From NCBI RefSeq assembly GCF_008711175.1, contig NZ_VWNF01000021.1, forward strand, positions 1 through 64,000: a DNA stretch of 64,000 nucleotides, given 5' to 3'. Positions 17,086 through 25,478 of this stretch are shown here, piece after piece. The stretch comes from Nesterenkonia ebinurensis. Its GTDB lineage: Bacteria; Actinomycetota; Actinomycetes; Actinomycetales; Micrococcaceae. Positions within the stretch are counted from its first letter, which is position 1, and every line of letters begins with the position of its first letter. The notes beneath the pieces are model-generated. The model had not been told where the DNA came from, ran no database searches, and saw nothing but the letters and a program-made list of their open reading frames with translations. A program made the position numbers and the translations under genes.

Positions 17086-17715
17086 GTGAAAGTGGGGGAG
17101 ATGAGCTCAGACGGTACAGCGGGTTCTGCTGCAACCCACAGGCCATCAGAAGCTGAGTGGGTGCTCAGCAACTTGGGCAGCCGCATCAGAGAGCTGCGAA
17201 AGAACCGAGGCATGACACTGGCTGAACTGGCTGAACAGGGCGGTTACAGTGAGGGCTACATCTCGGCAGTGGAAACCTCTGCCACTGTCCCCAGCCTTAG
17301 CGCACTCAGCACCCTGGCAGCAGTGCTGCGGGTTGATGTCTCCGCCCTGTTCCCTCGCGAAGTAGAACCGGAGGTGACCGTTCACCGGGCAGATGCCCCC
17401 AACCAACTCAAGCTCTCCGAGTCCAGCGCGGAGTCATACTCCCTGCTCTCCTCCAGGCTCGACAGTCCTTCCTATACCGCATTGCGCCATGAGTTCACAG
17501 CAATCGATGCCAGTGCCACCTACCGGTATCTCGGAGAACGCTTCTGCCTTGTACTCCAAGGGGAAATCACGCTCTCTTTCGGGTCCGAGAAATTCAGTCT
17601 CACACCGGGAGAATCTCTGCACTATTCATCACATCCCGAACATGCACTCTCCATCAACCACGGGATCGATAACGTTGAGATTCTCTGGATCGTCACGCCG
17701 GCACTAGTGAGGTGA
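17086..17715 (+). CDS. XRE-family regulator with C-terminal cupin sensor (first of two)
   Basis: The 209-residue protein has a helix-turn-helix near residues 32-86 (RIRELRKNRGMTLAELAEQG, then GYSEGYISAVE) and a cupin_2 domain at the C-terminus (YRYLGERFCLVLQGEITLSF, then LTPGESLHYSSHPEHAL). Such regulators often control amine, amino-acid or peptide uptake. The start is uncertain: GTG at 17086, or ATG at 17101, which has GGGGGAG touching it. It is divergent from importer 1 and presumably controls it. Confidence 0.85.
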   Translation: MKVGEMSSDGTAGSAATHRPSEAEWVLSNLGSRIRELRKNRGMTLAELAEQGGYSEGYISAVETSATVPSLSALSTLAAVLRVDVSALFPREVEPEVTVHRADAPNQLKLSESSAESYSLLSSRLDSPSYTALRHEFTAIDASATYRYLGERFCLVLQGEITLSFGSEKFSLTPGESLHYSSHPEHALSINHGIDNVEILWIVTPALVR

Positions 17716-17720
17716 GACCT

Positions 17721-18254
17721 ATGGGTTCCGACCAGTTAGCGTTCCGGATAGGTGATGCCATCCGTCGTCGCCGCAAAGACGCACGACTGACCCTCACCCA
17801 GGTGGCACGACGCGCCGATATTTCTGTCTCACACCTGTCGAATATCGAGAATGGGCTGTCCATTGCTTCACTGCCCCTGCTGGCCAAAGTGGCTGCTGCA
17901 TTGAACACCAGCCTCGCTGAGCTGACTCGGGACGAGGATCAACTCATGGTTCAGCCCTCTAGCCTGCCCGACCCCCTGCAGGGCTGGCGGGAGCTCTCGC
18001 ATCCTTCCTTGGAGACTCGCATCATGGCCGGCAGCTTCGACCGGGACGAGCGGCTGGGGTTCCCCCTCCCGCTGAGCGGCCGTGACCTCTTTCTCACTGT
18101 TCTCCGCGGGGCAGCAGTCATCACTATCGACGGGACTGAGTACGCACTCAGACAGGATGATGCACTGGACGCCCGGAGCACATTGAGCGCAACAATTACT
18201 GTCACCGAGGATGCTGAAGTCCTCTGCTCAACAACTCCCAGCTCACGCCTCTGA
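17721..18254 (+). CDS. XRE-family regulator with cupin-like C-terminus (second of two)
   Basis: The 177-residue protein has a helix-turn-helix (IGDAIRRRRKDARLTLTQVA, then ISVSHLSNIENG) and a degenerate cupin-like sensor half, around FLTVLRGAAVITIDGTEYAL. GAGGTGAG stands shortly before the ATG at 17721; a GTG at 17712 is in frame but overlaps the preceding stop codon. It lies 5 bases after the first XRE gene, so both are made together. They may form heteromers or respond to different ligands. Confidence 0.82.
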   Translation: MGSDQLAFRIGDAIRRRRKDARLTLTQVARRADISVSHLSNIENGLSIASLPLLAKVAAALNTSLAELTRDEDQLMVQPSSLPDPLQGWRELSHPSLETRIMAGSFDRDERLGFPLPLSGRDLFLTVLRGAAVITIDGTEYALRQDDALDARSTLSATITVTEDAEVLCSTTPSSRL

Positions 18255-18370
18255 GCAGCTCCGGGCTGCACGCTCATACAGGAGCGCCCAACCTGCTGCG
18301 GGCGCCCGGGGAGAAGATCACAGAAAAGCTGAATCCACGCTCAGCCCCAGGATTGCCTGCCTGGCAGCAC

Positions 18371-18408
18371 GCATGGAGGTCACCCTCGCTGGAGCATGAC
18401 CTCCATGC
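18371..18408. terminator. Strong hairpin between convergent genes, probable bidirectional terminator
   Basis: GCATGGAGGTCA at 18371-18382 pairs perfectly with TGACCTCCATGC at 18397-18408 around a 14-base loop. It lies between the second XRE gene (plus) and the DAO-type gene (minus), which converge. There is no T-run, so function as a terminator is inferred from position. A weaker GCGCCC/GGGCGC stem is at 18284-18305. Nothing else is seen in 18255-18493. Confidence 0.45.
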
Positions 18409-18493
18409 AAGGTGCTCAAAAGCGACGATACGCCTCTCGCGGTGTAGCCGGCAAAGAAATGCATCATCGGCGACACCGCGCTCATCGTTGGCT

Positions 18494-19681
18494 TCAGGAT
18501 GCGAAACGTTCTGGACGGTAGTCACGGAACAGGTCAACTTCTGCACCATAGAGAACTTCTGTGGTGAGCAGCTGGCCGAAGGCGGGCCCCAGCGAGATAC
18601 CAGCGTTGGTCGCCATAACGTGCACCCCCGGCAGAGTTTTGCTCTCACCGACAATGGGAAGCCCATCGACCGGAACGACACGGCGTCCCCTGGTGGTTTT
18701 CTCTACCTTTGCGCCCTTCAGCGCCGGGAAAATCTCTGCCGCATCTTTGATCACCTCGCTAGGATCCAGCTCCCCGTCATCATCGATGTCTCCGCTGGAA
18801 ACTCCGGTGTAATGACGCGCCACAATGACACGACCATCGGGACGCTGTAGGGCGTGGAGGTCCGGAGCCATCACCATAGGGGCAATCAGGTCTTCCTGGG
18901 GCGCAAAATGGACCAAGTCTCCCGATGATTCTGCCAAGGGCACTTGAACATCAACTTCTGCTGCCAGATCTGGAGTCTGTCGCCCTGCCGCGATAACGAC
19001 TTTATCGCACACGGTGGAACCTTCAGAGTGCTTAACCAGGATCCGGTCACCAGCAGCAGATTCAAAAGTCTCCACTACACGGGGAGCTTCAACTGTGACC
19101 CCCAACCGTTGAGCAGCTTTGAGAAGCGCAGGCACTGCAGAGAAAGGATCAACTATTCCCTCGTCATTAGCAAAAAGAGCAATCGCTGGTTCTTCCGGCA
19201 ATTGTGCAGAGGGAAGAAGTTCTCCGATTTCCAGAGCACTCACGGGGTACGAGGGGCTCCCCCAACTCTGTCTCCTCTCCAACTCAGCCCGAATGCGAAC
19301 GATCTCCTCCTGCTGCCCCTGGTATGCCCACTGCACTGCCCCATTCCAGCGGACGCCCAGCCGATCATTCAACTTGAGCTGGAGACGACGCCAGGCCGCA
19401 TGGCTGAGCCGGTGAAGATTGAAATACGCTCGAGCTTTATCGTCAGGAACAGGGTCTTTAGCTCGGAAAAAGGTCTGGTTTGTTATCCAAGCAAATGAAT
19501 TGGGGGTTGCTCCCTCTTCCAGACTTGCGTTAGCTGCTAGGACAGTCACTTCGGCTCCCTGAGCAGCAAGCTCAAGCGTAATATTCGCTCCAACGACTCC
19601 AGCTCCCACCACTACCACATGAGGCCGCCAGTGACTGTTCTGGATGACCCTGAGGTCGTTTTCTTCAATAAAAGGAGACAT
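18494..19681 (-). CDS. FAD-dependent oxidoreductase, DAO family (D-amino acid/sarcosine-type)
   Basis: The 395-residue protein has the N-terminal FAD-binding motif VVVVGAGVVGANITLELAAQ followed by a basic strand, and the C-terminal DAO pattern LPGVHVMATNAGISLGPAFG with VVPVDGLPIVGES before it. DAO-family members oxidise secondary or D-amines such as sarcosine, N-methyl amino acids or D-amino acids. It ends the importer 2 operon, 34 bases after the OYE-like gene, so it probably works on an imported amine or its demethylated product. Confidence 0.85.
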   Translation of the reverse strand: MSPFIEENDLRVIQNSHWRPHVVVVGAGVVGANITLELAAQGAEVTVLAANASLEEGATPNSFAWITNQTFFRAKDPVPDDKARAYFNLHRLSHAAWRRLQLKLNDRLGVRWNGAVQWAYQGQQEEIVRIRAELERRQSWGSPSYPVSALEIGELLPSAQLPEEPAIALFANDEGIVDPFSAVPALLKAAQRLGVTVEAPRVVETFESAAGDRILVKHSEGSTVCDKVVIAAGRQTPDLAAEVDVQVPLAESSGDLVHFAPQEDLIAPMVMAPDLHALQRPDGRVIVARHYTGVSSGDIDDDGELDPSEVIKDAAEIFPALKGAKVEKTTRGRRVVPVDGLPIVGESKTLPGVHVMATNAGISLGPAFGQLLTTEVLYGAEVDLFRDYRPERFAS

Positions 19682-19715
19682 ATTTGCCTTTCATAATCAG
19701 TGAATATCAGATAAT

Positions 19716-21680
19716 TTATATAAGAACCGCAGAGCGTGCGCCTTCACTGATGGCATTACGCATGAGGCGAGGGGCTAACGCATCTCCGATGACCTGCACT
19801 TGGAGCTCAGCGGCTGCCTGTCGCAGTTCGGCATAGAGGGAACTCTGCGGGGCTGTCCAGCCAACAGCCACTAGGTAATCGTTTGCGCCAAGCGGATATT
19901 TTGTGTCCGACCACATATGGCGCAGCTGAGCTTCTGGAGAAAACTCCAGCTCATAGCTTGTCAGGAGTTCCACTCCAGCTGCGGTCAAGCGTCGCAGAAG
20001 CGGCGGTTTATTCGAGTTCTCAAGCCGCGCCATAGGCTCCAGGGAAGGCGTAGCCAATCGAACGCGATTAGGCAGGTCCTCCGCCAAAGTAGCGGCAATA
20101 GCCGCTCCCCTCCGGTAACTTTGGGCATCTACCACAGTGATGTCTTTTTCACCTGGAGGAGCCGCAGTTTCCGTGAGTAGGTCAACATCCGTTACTGCCA
20201 CCACGGCTGACGAGTGCCGCAGTTCTGCTGGTGTTGTAATCTTTACACCACTGGCAAGAATAACGCTGTCAAAAGAGCTCTCAACCAGGCTTCCAGAAGT
20301 AGCACACGTGTTCAGTCTCACGTCTACTCCTAGCTCTTCCAGCCTTTCTGACAACCAACGAACATGTCTCGTAAGATTCGGTCTACCGTTTTCTTTCGCA
20401 GCGGTAATCACTTGGCCGCCAAGTACTGGTTGTTTTTCAAATAGCGTTACGGCGTGGCCCCGTTGCGCTGCAACCCGGGCCGCTTCCATGCCACCAGGCC
20501 CTCCCCCTACTACTGCCACTCGCTGGGACGTAGTTGCTGGCACGGGGTGTTCTAGAGCTGGGTCGGCTACAACAGGATTTACCGTACATGTCACACGACC
20601 GCCGTAGGTGACCCGTCGGCACCCTTCATTTATGGCAATGCACGGACGAGCCATTTCTTCAGTTCCGCGGAGAATATGTCTCGGAAGATCAGGGTCGGCA
20701 ATAAGCGCCCGAGTCATAGCAACCATATCTGCTTGCCCGGAGCGGATGGTCTCTTCAGCTACAGCTGCGGTGAGCATTCTTCCGGCAACAGCTACTGGGG
20801 TGGTGGTCTGTTGCTTGACCAGTCCTGCGAGGTGCGCGTAGGTGGCCAGTGGATAGGCTTCTGTGGGCACATTGCCGGCATGAGTTTCAATCGTCGCCCC
20901 GCTCCCACCAGAGATGCTGATTGTGTCTATCCGACCTAGAGCATCAAGGTGATCAACAATTTCTAAGAGGTCCTCCGTCTGAAGGCCCAGGGTGTGAGAC
21001 TGTGGGTCGAGGCTGATTCGGAAAGAAACTAAGAACTCTTCTGGTACTGCTTGCGCTACTGCGTGGATGATTTCCCTGCTGAATCGCATCCTGTTCGTAA
21101 AGCTCCCCCCGTACTTATCTGTCCTCTGGTTCAGTTGAGGGCTCCAAAACAGCTCTGGTAGGTGACTACCAAGTCCAGTAATCTCTATTCCAGAGAATCC
21201 ACAGCGGGCCAGTCTGGCAGCAGCAGCCGCGTAGAAATCCACTAGTTCTTCAATCTCATGCACCTCAAGCACATGAGGATTGCCATGGGCGAAAGGCCCT
21301 ACCATCGGGGAGGGAGCACTCGTAAAAGCATCAAGCGAGGTAGGCGACTCCCGAGGCCCACGATGAGTAGCTTGAGCCAGCAGAACTGTTCCATAACCCC
21401 GGATCTTTCCTGCCATTTCTCGCAACGCCGGTTCATTCTCTGAATCCCATAAGCTGATGTTTCCGGCGTTATCTGCCTTTGGATGGATCGTGCCGGAGCC
21501 AAACGCCACAATCATTCCCACTCCACCTTGAGCACGCCGAGTGTGGTAGTCGATAAGCTCCTGGGGGATTCGGCCCTTGTGTCCCATATGTTCACCATGA
21601 GCGCTAGAAACAATTCGATTGGATAGACGATGTGCCCCTAGACTAAGTGGTTGCGTGAGATTCCGATATTTGTTTTTCAT
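19716..21680 (-). CDS. NADH:flavin oxidoreductase of the FadH/TMADH/OYE type with an altered Fe-S motif
   Basis: The 654-residue protein has an OYE barrel (about 1-340), an Fe-S segment, and FAD/NAD(P) domains starting at VAVVGGGPGGMEA (about 388). The Fe-S segment reads RPCIAINEGCRR...VTCTVNP: Cys347, Cys354 and Cys365 are present but the second of the four usual cysteines is Ile350. The usual barrel HAAHGY motif is also changed, to TGLGSHL. Relatives reduce dienoyl-CoA or demethylate trimethylamine, dimethylglycine or N-methylproline; with a DAO protein and an importer, amine demethylation is the better guess. ATGA overlap joins it to the upstream ATPase. Confidence 0.85.
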   Translation of the reverse strand: MKNKYRNLTQPLSLGAHRLSNRIVSSAHGEHMGHKGRIPQELIDYHTRRAQGGVGMIVAFGSGTIHPKADNAGNISLWDSENEPALREMAGKIRGYGTVLLAQATHRGPRESPTSLDAFTSAPSPMVGPFAHGNPHVLEVHEIEELVDFYAAAAARLARCGFSGIEITGLGSHLPELFWSPQLNQRTDKYGGSFTNRMRFSREIIHAVAQAVPEEFLVSFRISLDPQSHTLGLQTEDLLEIVDHLDALGRIDTISISGGSGATIETHAGNVPTEAYPLATYAHLAGLVKQQTTTPVAVAGRMLTAAVAEETIRSGQADMVAMTRALIADPDLPRHILRGTEEMARPCIAINEGCRRVTYGGRVTCTVNPVVADPALEHPVPATTSQRVAVVGGGPGGMEAARVAAQRGHAVTLFEKQPVLGGQVITAAKENGRPNLTRHVRWLSERLEELGVDVRLNTCATSGSLVESSFDSVILASGVKITTPAELRHSSAVVAVTDVDLLTETAAPPGEKDITVVDAQSYRRGAAIAATLAEDLPNRVRLATPSLEPMARLENSNKPPLLRRLTAAGVELLTSYELEFSPEAQLRHMWSDTKYPLGANDYLVAVGWTAPQSSLYAELRQAAAELQVQVIGDALAPRLMRNAISEGARSAVLI

Positions 21681-22645
21681 GCTTTGCTATCCGTGCCTAA
21701 CATTGTGTCTTTGGAAGGCTCCCCTGCAAAGTGGCAACGTGAGCGCCAACCGTTCGAAAGTGTCTTTAACTTCGGCTTTTCCTGAAAACAGATTTCCTGG
21801 GCAATAGGGCATTGCCCTGCAAATGGACACCCATTTGAACTCGCTGGAGTGATGCCTCCAGTAGCGCTGGCTCTGACACCGTCGTTATCAGTTTCTACTT
21901 CAGTGGGTTCAAGGCTCGCTTTGCGGAGTTCTCGGGTATATGGGTTATCAGGACCTGTGTAAAGCGCCTCAATGGGGAGATCTTCCATTACTTCGCCGGC
22001 ATAGAGAACTACTACCCGTTCACAGAGATAACCTACTGTGGCTAAGTCATGGGTGATGTACAAAGTAGTTACAGCTCTCTCTTGCCGTAGATCGGAGAGG
22101 ATATTGAGCACTTGGGCTCGAGCTGAGGCATCAAGAGCTGAAACAGGTTCATCGAGCAACAAGAGTTCAGGATCGGCACCGATAGCACGAGCGATGACCA
22201 CTCGCTGTCGCTGACCACCAGATAGCTGGGTGGGATATCTTGTCGCAAGACCAGCATCGAGACCCACCAGATCTAAGAGTTCCTCAGCCTTCTGACGTTT
22301 CTTTCGCTTGGACATACGTGCCCGCGCAGTCAAGGGCTCAGTGATCGAGGTGTCCACCCTGACTCGCGGATTCAGGGAAGCCGTAGGGTTCTGTAGCACT
22401 GCTTGTGAGGCGTAACGCCATTCGCGCATTTCCCTACCTTTAAGGCGCGAAACATCAATGCCATTGAACGAATAAGTTCCCCCGGTTGCTTTGACAAACC
22501 CAAGGACTACTTTGGCGAGTGTGCTCTTCCCAGCCCCACTTTCCCCGACAACTGCTACTGACTCACCCTCCTGGACCGAAAGGTTCACATCGCGTAGAAC
22601 GGATTTCTTCCCATAGTGGACAGAGAGGTCCTGCAGTGTAATCAT
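21677..22645 (-). CDS. ABC transporter ATP-binding protein, OppF type (importer 2)
   Basis: The ATG at 22645 is chosen because it overlaps the TGA of the preceding ATPase, giving 322 residues; an open frame continues upstream inside that gene. Walker A is GESGAGKST (about 34-42), the signature LSGGQRQRVVIARAI and Walker B LLLLDEPVSALD. The C-terminus has the oligopeptide-transporter Cys pattern CPFAGQCPIAQEIC. It is the second ATPase of importer 2. Confidence 0.9.
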   Translation of the reverse strand: MITLQDLSVHYGKKSVLRDVNLSVQEGESVAVVGESGAGKSTLAKVVLGFVKATGGTYSFNGIDVSRLKGREMREWRYASQAVLQNPTASLNPRVRVDTSITEPLTARARMSKRKKRQKAEELLDLVGLDAGLATRYPTQLSGGQRQRVVIARAIGADPELLLLDEPVSALDASARAQVLNILSDLRQERAVTTLYITHDLATVGYLCERVVVLYAGEVMEDLPIEALYTGPDNPYTRELRKASLEPTEVETDNDGVRASATGGITPASSNGCPFAGQCPIAQEICFQEKPKLKTLSNGWRSRCHFAGEPSKDTMLGTDSKA

Positions 22646-23640
22646 GCGGTCGCTCCTTGCTGACTGTTCTCTCCGCCAGGCACGGGCTTCCAACACCAGT
22701 AGGCGGTAAGGTCTTCACTGGCTGGCGGGAACTCTTCAGCACAACTCTCAATTGCATTGGCGCAGCGTGATCGGAACGGACATCCTGGTGGATGGTTAAG
22801 CACCGAGGTGAAACGACCTGGGATCGGTGTAACACGTTCTGATTGTCCGAAACGGGGAGAAGCTCCTAAAAGTGCTTTAGTGTACGGATGCTTTGCGTTG
22901 TTCCTGAGATGTTCTGGGGCACCTATTTCAACGAGCCTTCCGGCATACATGACACCGACTCGGTCACAGCTTCCCAGCGCAAGTTCCAAATCGTGAGTGA
23001 CCATCATGATGGATGTGCCACGTCGCGCACGAATATCGAGTAAGAGTTTCATAATCGCTGCTTGGGTTCTGACGTCCAGAGCAGAAGTGGGCTCATCGGC
23101 GATGAGGATTTTAGGATTCTTTAGCAGAGCCATGGCAATCGACACTCGTTGGTTCATACCTCCACTGAGTTGGTGCGGGTATGAGCGCAGAACCCGCGAG
23201 TCGGTAAGCCCAACGTCAAGCAGTACTTCGCCAATCGCTTCATCTCGCTTACCTCGCGGTGTTCCGGTCGCCGCTGCGGATTCACGTAGCTGTGACCGGA
23301 TTGTTCTGACAGGGTTCAGCGATCCCAGAGGATCCTGCAGAATCGTAGCTACGTAGTTACGCCTCAGCTTCCTCATCACAGAGCCTTTAGCTTTCAAAAC
23401 ATTGGTTCCGATAACATCTATTTCTCCAGATATCACATCATTTTCTAGTAATCCAAGAATTCCTTGAGCTACTGTGGTCTTACCACTTCCAGACTCACCT
23501 ACAATTCCCAGAATTTCCCCGCTATAAATATTTAATGAGACCAATGATACTGCATTAAGTATACCTTTATCTGTAGGGTAGTTCACAGATAAATCTCGAA
23601 CAGTGACGGCAGTATCGATATCTACTTTCTGCGCATTCAT
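22642..23640 (-). CDS. ABC transporter ATP-binding protein, OppD type (importer 2)
   Basis: The 332-residue ATPase has Walker A GESGSGKTT (about 48-56), signature LSGGMNQRVSIAMAL, Walker B ILIADEPTSALD, and the Cys-rich tail CPFRSRCANAIESC. The methionine in the signature is common in this family. The first 250 bases of its reading frame are clearly A/T-rich. It overlaps the upstream permease by 4 bases. Confidence 0.9.
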   Translation of the reverse strand: MNAQKVDIDTAVTVRDLSVNYPTDKGILNAVSLVSLNIYSGEILGIVGESGSGKTTVAQGILGLLENDVISGEIDVIGTNVLKAKGSVMRKLRRNYVATILQDPLGSLNPVRTIRSQLRESAAATGTPRGKRDEAIGEVLLDVGLTDSRVLRSYPHQLSGGMNQRVSIAMALLKNPKILIADEPTSALDVRTQAAIMKLLLDIRARRGTSIMMVTHDLELALGSCDRVGVMYAGRLVEIGAPEHLRNNAKHPYTKALLGASPRFGQSERVTPIPGRFTSVLNHPPGCPFRSRCANAIESCAEEFPPASEDLTAYWCWKPVPGGENSQQGATA

Positions 23641-24512
23641 CGACGCACTCCCATCTTGTTACGCATCTGGTCACCTAAAAGGTTCACAGAGAGTGAAAGC
23701 ACCACTAATGCCAGCACAGGAACCATAGGAAGCCATGGGTCAGACTGCATATATACACGGGTCTGTCCCACCATAAGTCCCAGAGATGTATTAGGCGGTT
23801 GAACTCCGAGTCCTAGGAAGCTGAGGGCGGACTCTTCGATGACAGCCACTGCTATTTGTTGAGTAGCTAGGATAAGCGTGGATGGAATCACATTAGGCAA
23901 CAGATGGCGAACGAGAATTCTGGCAGCGTGGACTCCGGAAAGCTGAGCCAGCGTGACAAACTCACGTTCACGAAGGGCTAGAGTCTCACTACGAACCAAA
24001 CGAGCGAATGGAACCCAGCCACTGAGCGCTATGGCTAAGACAAGTGTGGGCAAAGAAGGTCCCAAAGCTACGACCAAAGTCATGGCCACAATCAGCAACG
24101 GCAGTGCCATCTGTGCTTCAGTGAGCCGACCGACAATGAAGTCGACCCACCCTCCCCGATAGCCACTCAGTAACCCAAAAATCGCACCTGCAGTACCTGC
24201 AAAAAAGACTGAAACGACCGCAACTAGTCCTGAAACCCGAAGTGCATGAGCTAACTGAAGAAGAATATCCCGACCCAGATTGTCAGTTCCAAGAGGATGT
24301 TCCCATGTTCCTCCGAGAAAGACAGGCTCACGGAGTGTTCTGCCCAGGTGAACTGACGTGGGGGATTCTGAGCTCAACATGGGGTAAAACACTGCAAAGA
24401 ACATGAGAGCGGCAATGACCGCTAGTGCTACCAATGCGACAATCGGAAGCCTCGTGGTCAGCTTAGAGAAGATCTGTAGTGGTGACCGGCTGATTGAACG
24501 AGGACTTGTCAT
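23637..24512 (-). CDS. ABC transporter permease, OppC type (importer 2)
   Basis: The 291-residue membrane protein has an N-terminal span, the LGTDNLGRDILLQLAHALR entry motif, about five further spans, and the coupling region LALREREFVTLAQLSGVHAA. It ends LLGDQMRNKMGVRR, close to the family norm. Four-base overlaps on both sides place it inside the importer 2 operon. Confidence 0.9.
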   Translation of the reverse strand: MTSPRSISRSPLQIFSKLTTRLPIVALVALAVIAALMFFAVFYPMLSSESPTSVHLGRTLREPVFLGGTWEHPLGTDNLGRDILLQLAHALRVSGLVAVVSVFFAGTAGAIFGLLSGYRGGWVDFIVGRLTEAQMALPLLIVAMTLVVALGPSLPTLVLAIALSGWVPFARLVRSETLALREREFVTLAQLSGVHAARILVRHLLPNVIPSTLILATQQIAVAVIEESALSFLGLGVQPPNTSLGLMVGQTRVYMQSDPWLPMVPVLALVVLSLSVNLLGDQMRNKMGVRR

Positions 24513-25438
24513 TGGGGGGAGCCTCCCAGCCTGACACGTGGGTCAAGGATGGCTGTCAAAACGTCACTAATAAGATTGAGTGCAATAAAGATCACAGCGG
24601 AGAGCATGACGATTCCAATCACTAAAGGCTGGTCACGGTTACTGACAGCATCTACCGCAAGCGCTCCTAGCCCAGGGATTCCAAAGAGGACCTCCGTAAC
24701 CACTGTGCCCGAAAAGAGGGTTCCAGCCAGCACCGCGCCGTAGCTGATTACTGGCGGCATACTTGGGCGTGCTGCGTGACGCAGCAAGACATGGGGTGCG
24801 CTGAGGCCTTTTGTCTGCGCCAATGTCACATATTGCTGCGCAGATCTCTCTTGCATTGTGGAGCGCGCAATACGCGCAACATTCGAAAACATCCAGATAG
24901 TCAGGGTAGCGACGGGAAGTACCGCGTGGGCCCCAGTGCCCCACCCCCCGGCCGGGAACATGCCTAGGCCGATGGAGAAGGTGACCACTAGCAAGATACC
25001 AACTGCGAAGGAGGGTACTGCCATGCCGAGTGTGGCTAAGAGGGTAGTCAATGAGTCCAGAAAACGGGAGCGCGAGTATGCAGCAACGAATCCAAGAATC
25101 AGAGCAGATCCGAAACCCAGCAGGAGCGAACTGACTGCTAAATACAAGGTGACTGGAATGCGAGAGGCGAGGACGTCTACAACCGGTTCAGAACGGGTAA
25201 TAGACGTGCCTAAGTCCCCCCGAACCAGCCCACCCAAGAAATCCATGAACTGGATATGGACGGGCTGGTCGTATCCCAGAGCGCTCGCTAAACGGTCGTA
25301 TTCTTCTGGGGTATATGTGGGTGGCAATAACTGCACGACGGGATCTCCAAGCAGGCGAGTCAGCATGAAGATGATGACTGTGATGATGCCTAATGAGATG
25401 GCCCCTTGCAGCAGCCTGTGCAAGAGATATTTGAGCAT
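24509..25438 (-). CDS. ABC transporter permease, OppB type (importer 2)
   Basis: The 309-residue membrane protein opens MLKYLLHRLLQGAISLGIIT, the usual OppB start, with LLGDPVVQLLPP after the first span and the coupling region QYVTLAQTKGLSAPHVLLRH. It ends AILDPRVRLGGSPQ. It follows the binding-protein gene after 40 bases. Confidence 0.9.
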   Translation of the reverse strand: MLKYLLHRLLQGAISLGIITVIIFMLTRLLGDPVVQLLPPTYTPEEYDRLASALGYDQPVHIQFMDFLGGLVRGDLGTSITRSEPVVDVLASRIPVTLYLAVSSLLLGFGSALILGFVAAYSRSRFLDSLTTLLATLGMAVPSFAVGILLVVTFSIGLGMFPAGGWGTGAHAVLPVATLTIWMFSNVARIARSTMQERSAQQYVTLAQTKGLSAPHVLLRHAARPSMPPVISYGAVLAGTLFSGTVVTEVLFGIPGLGALAVDAVSNRDQPLVIGIVMLSAVIFIALNLISDVLTAILDPRVRLGGSPQ

Positions 25439-25478
25439 ATGACCGAATCTTGATGGTGGGTGCGGTTAGGTCGGTAGA

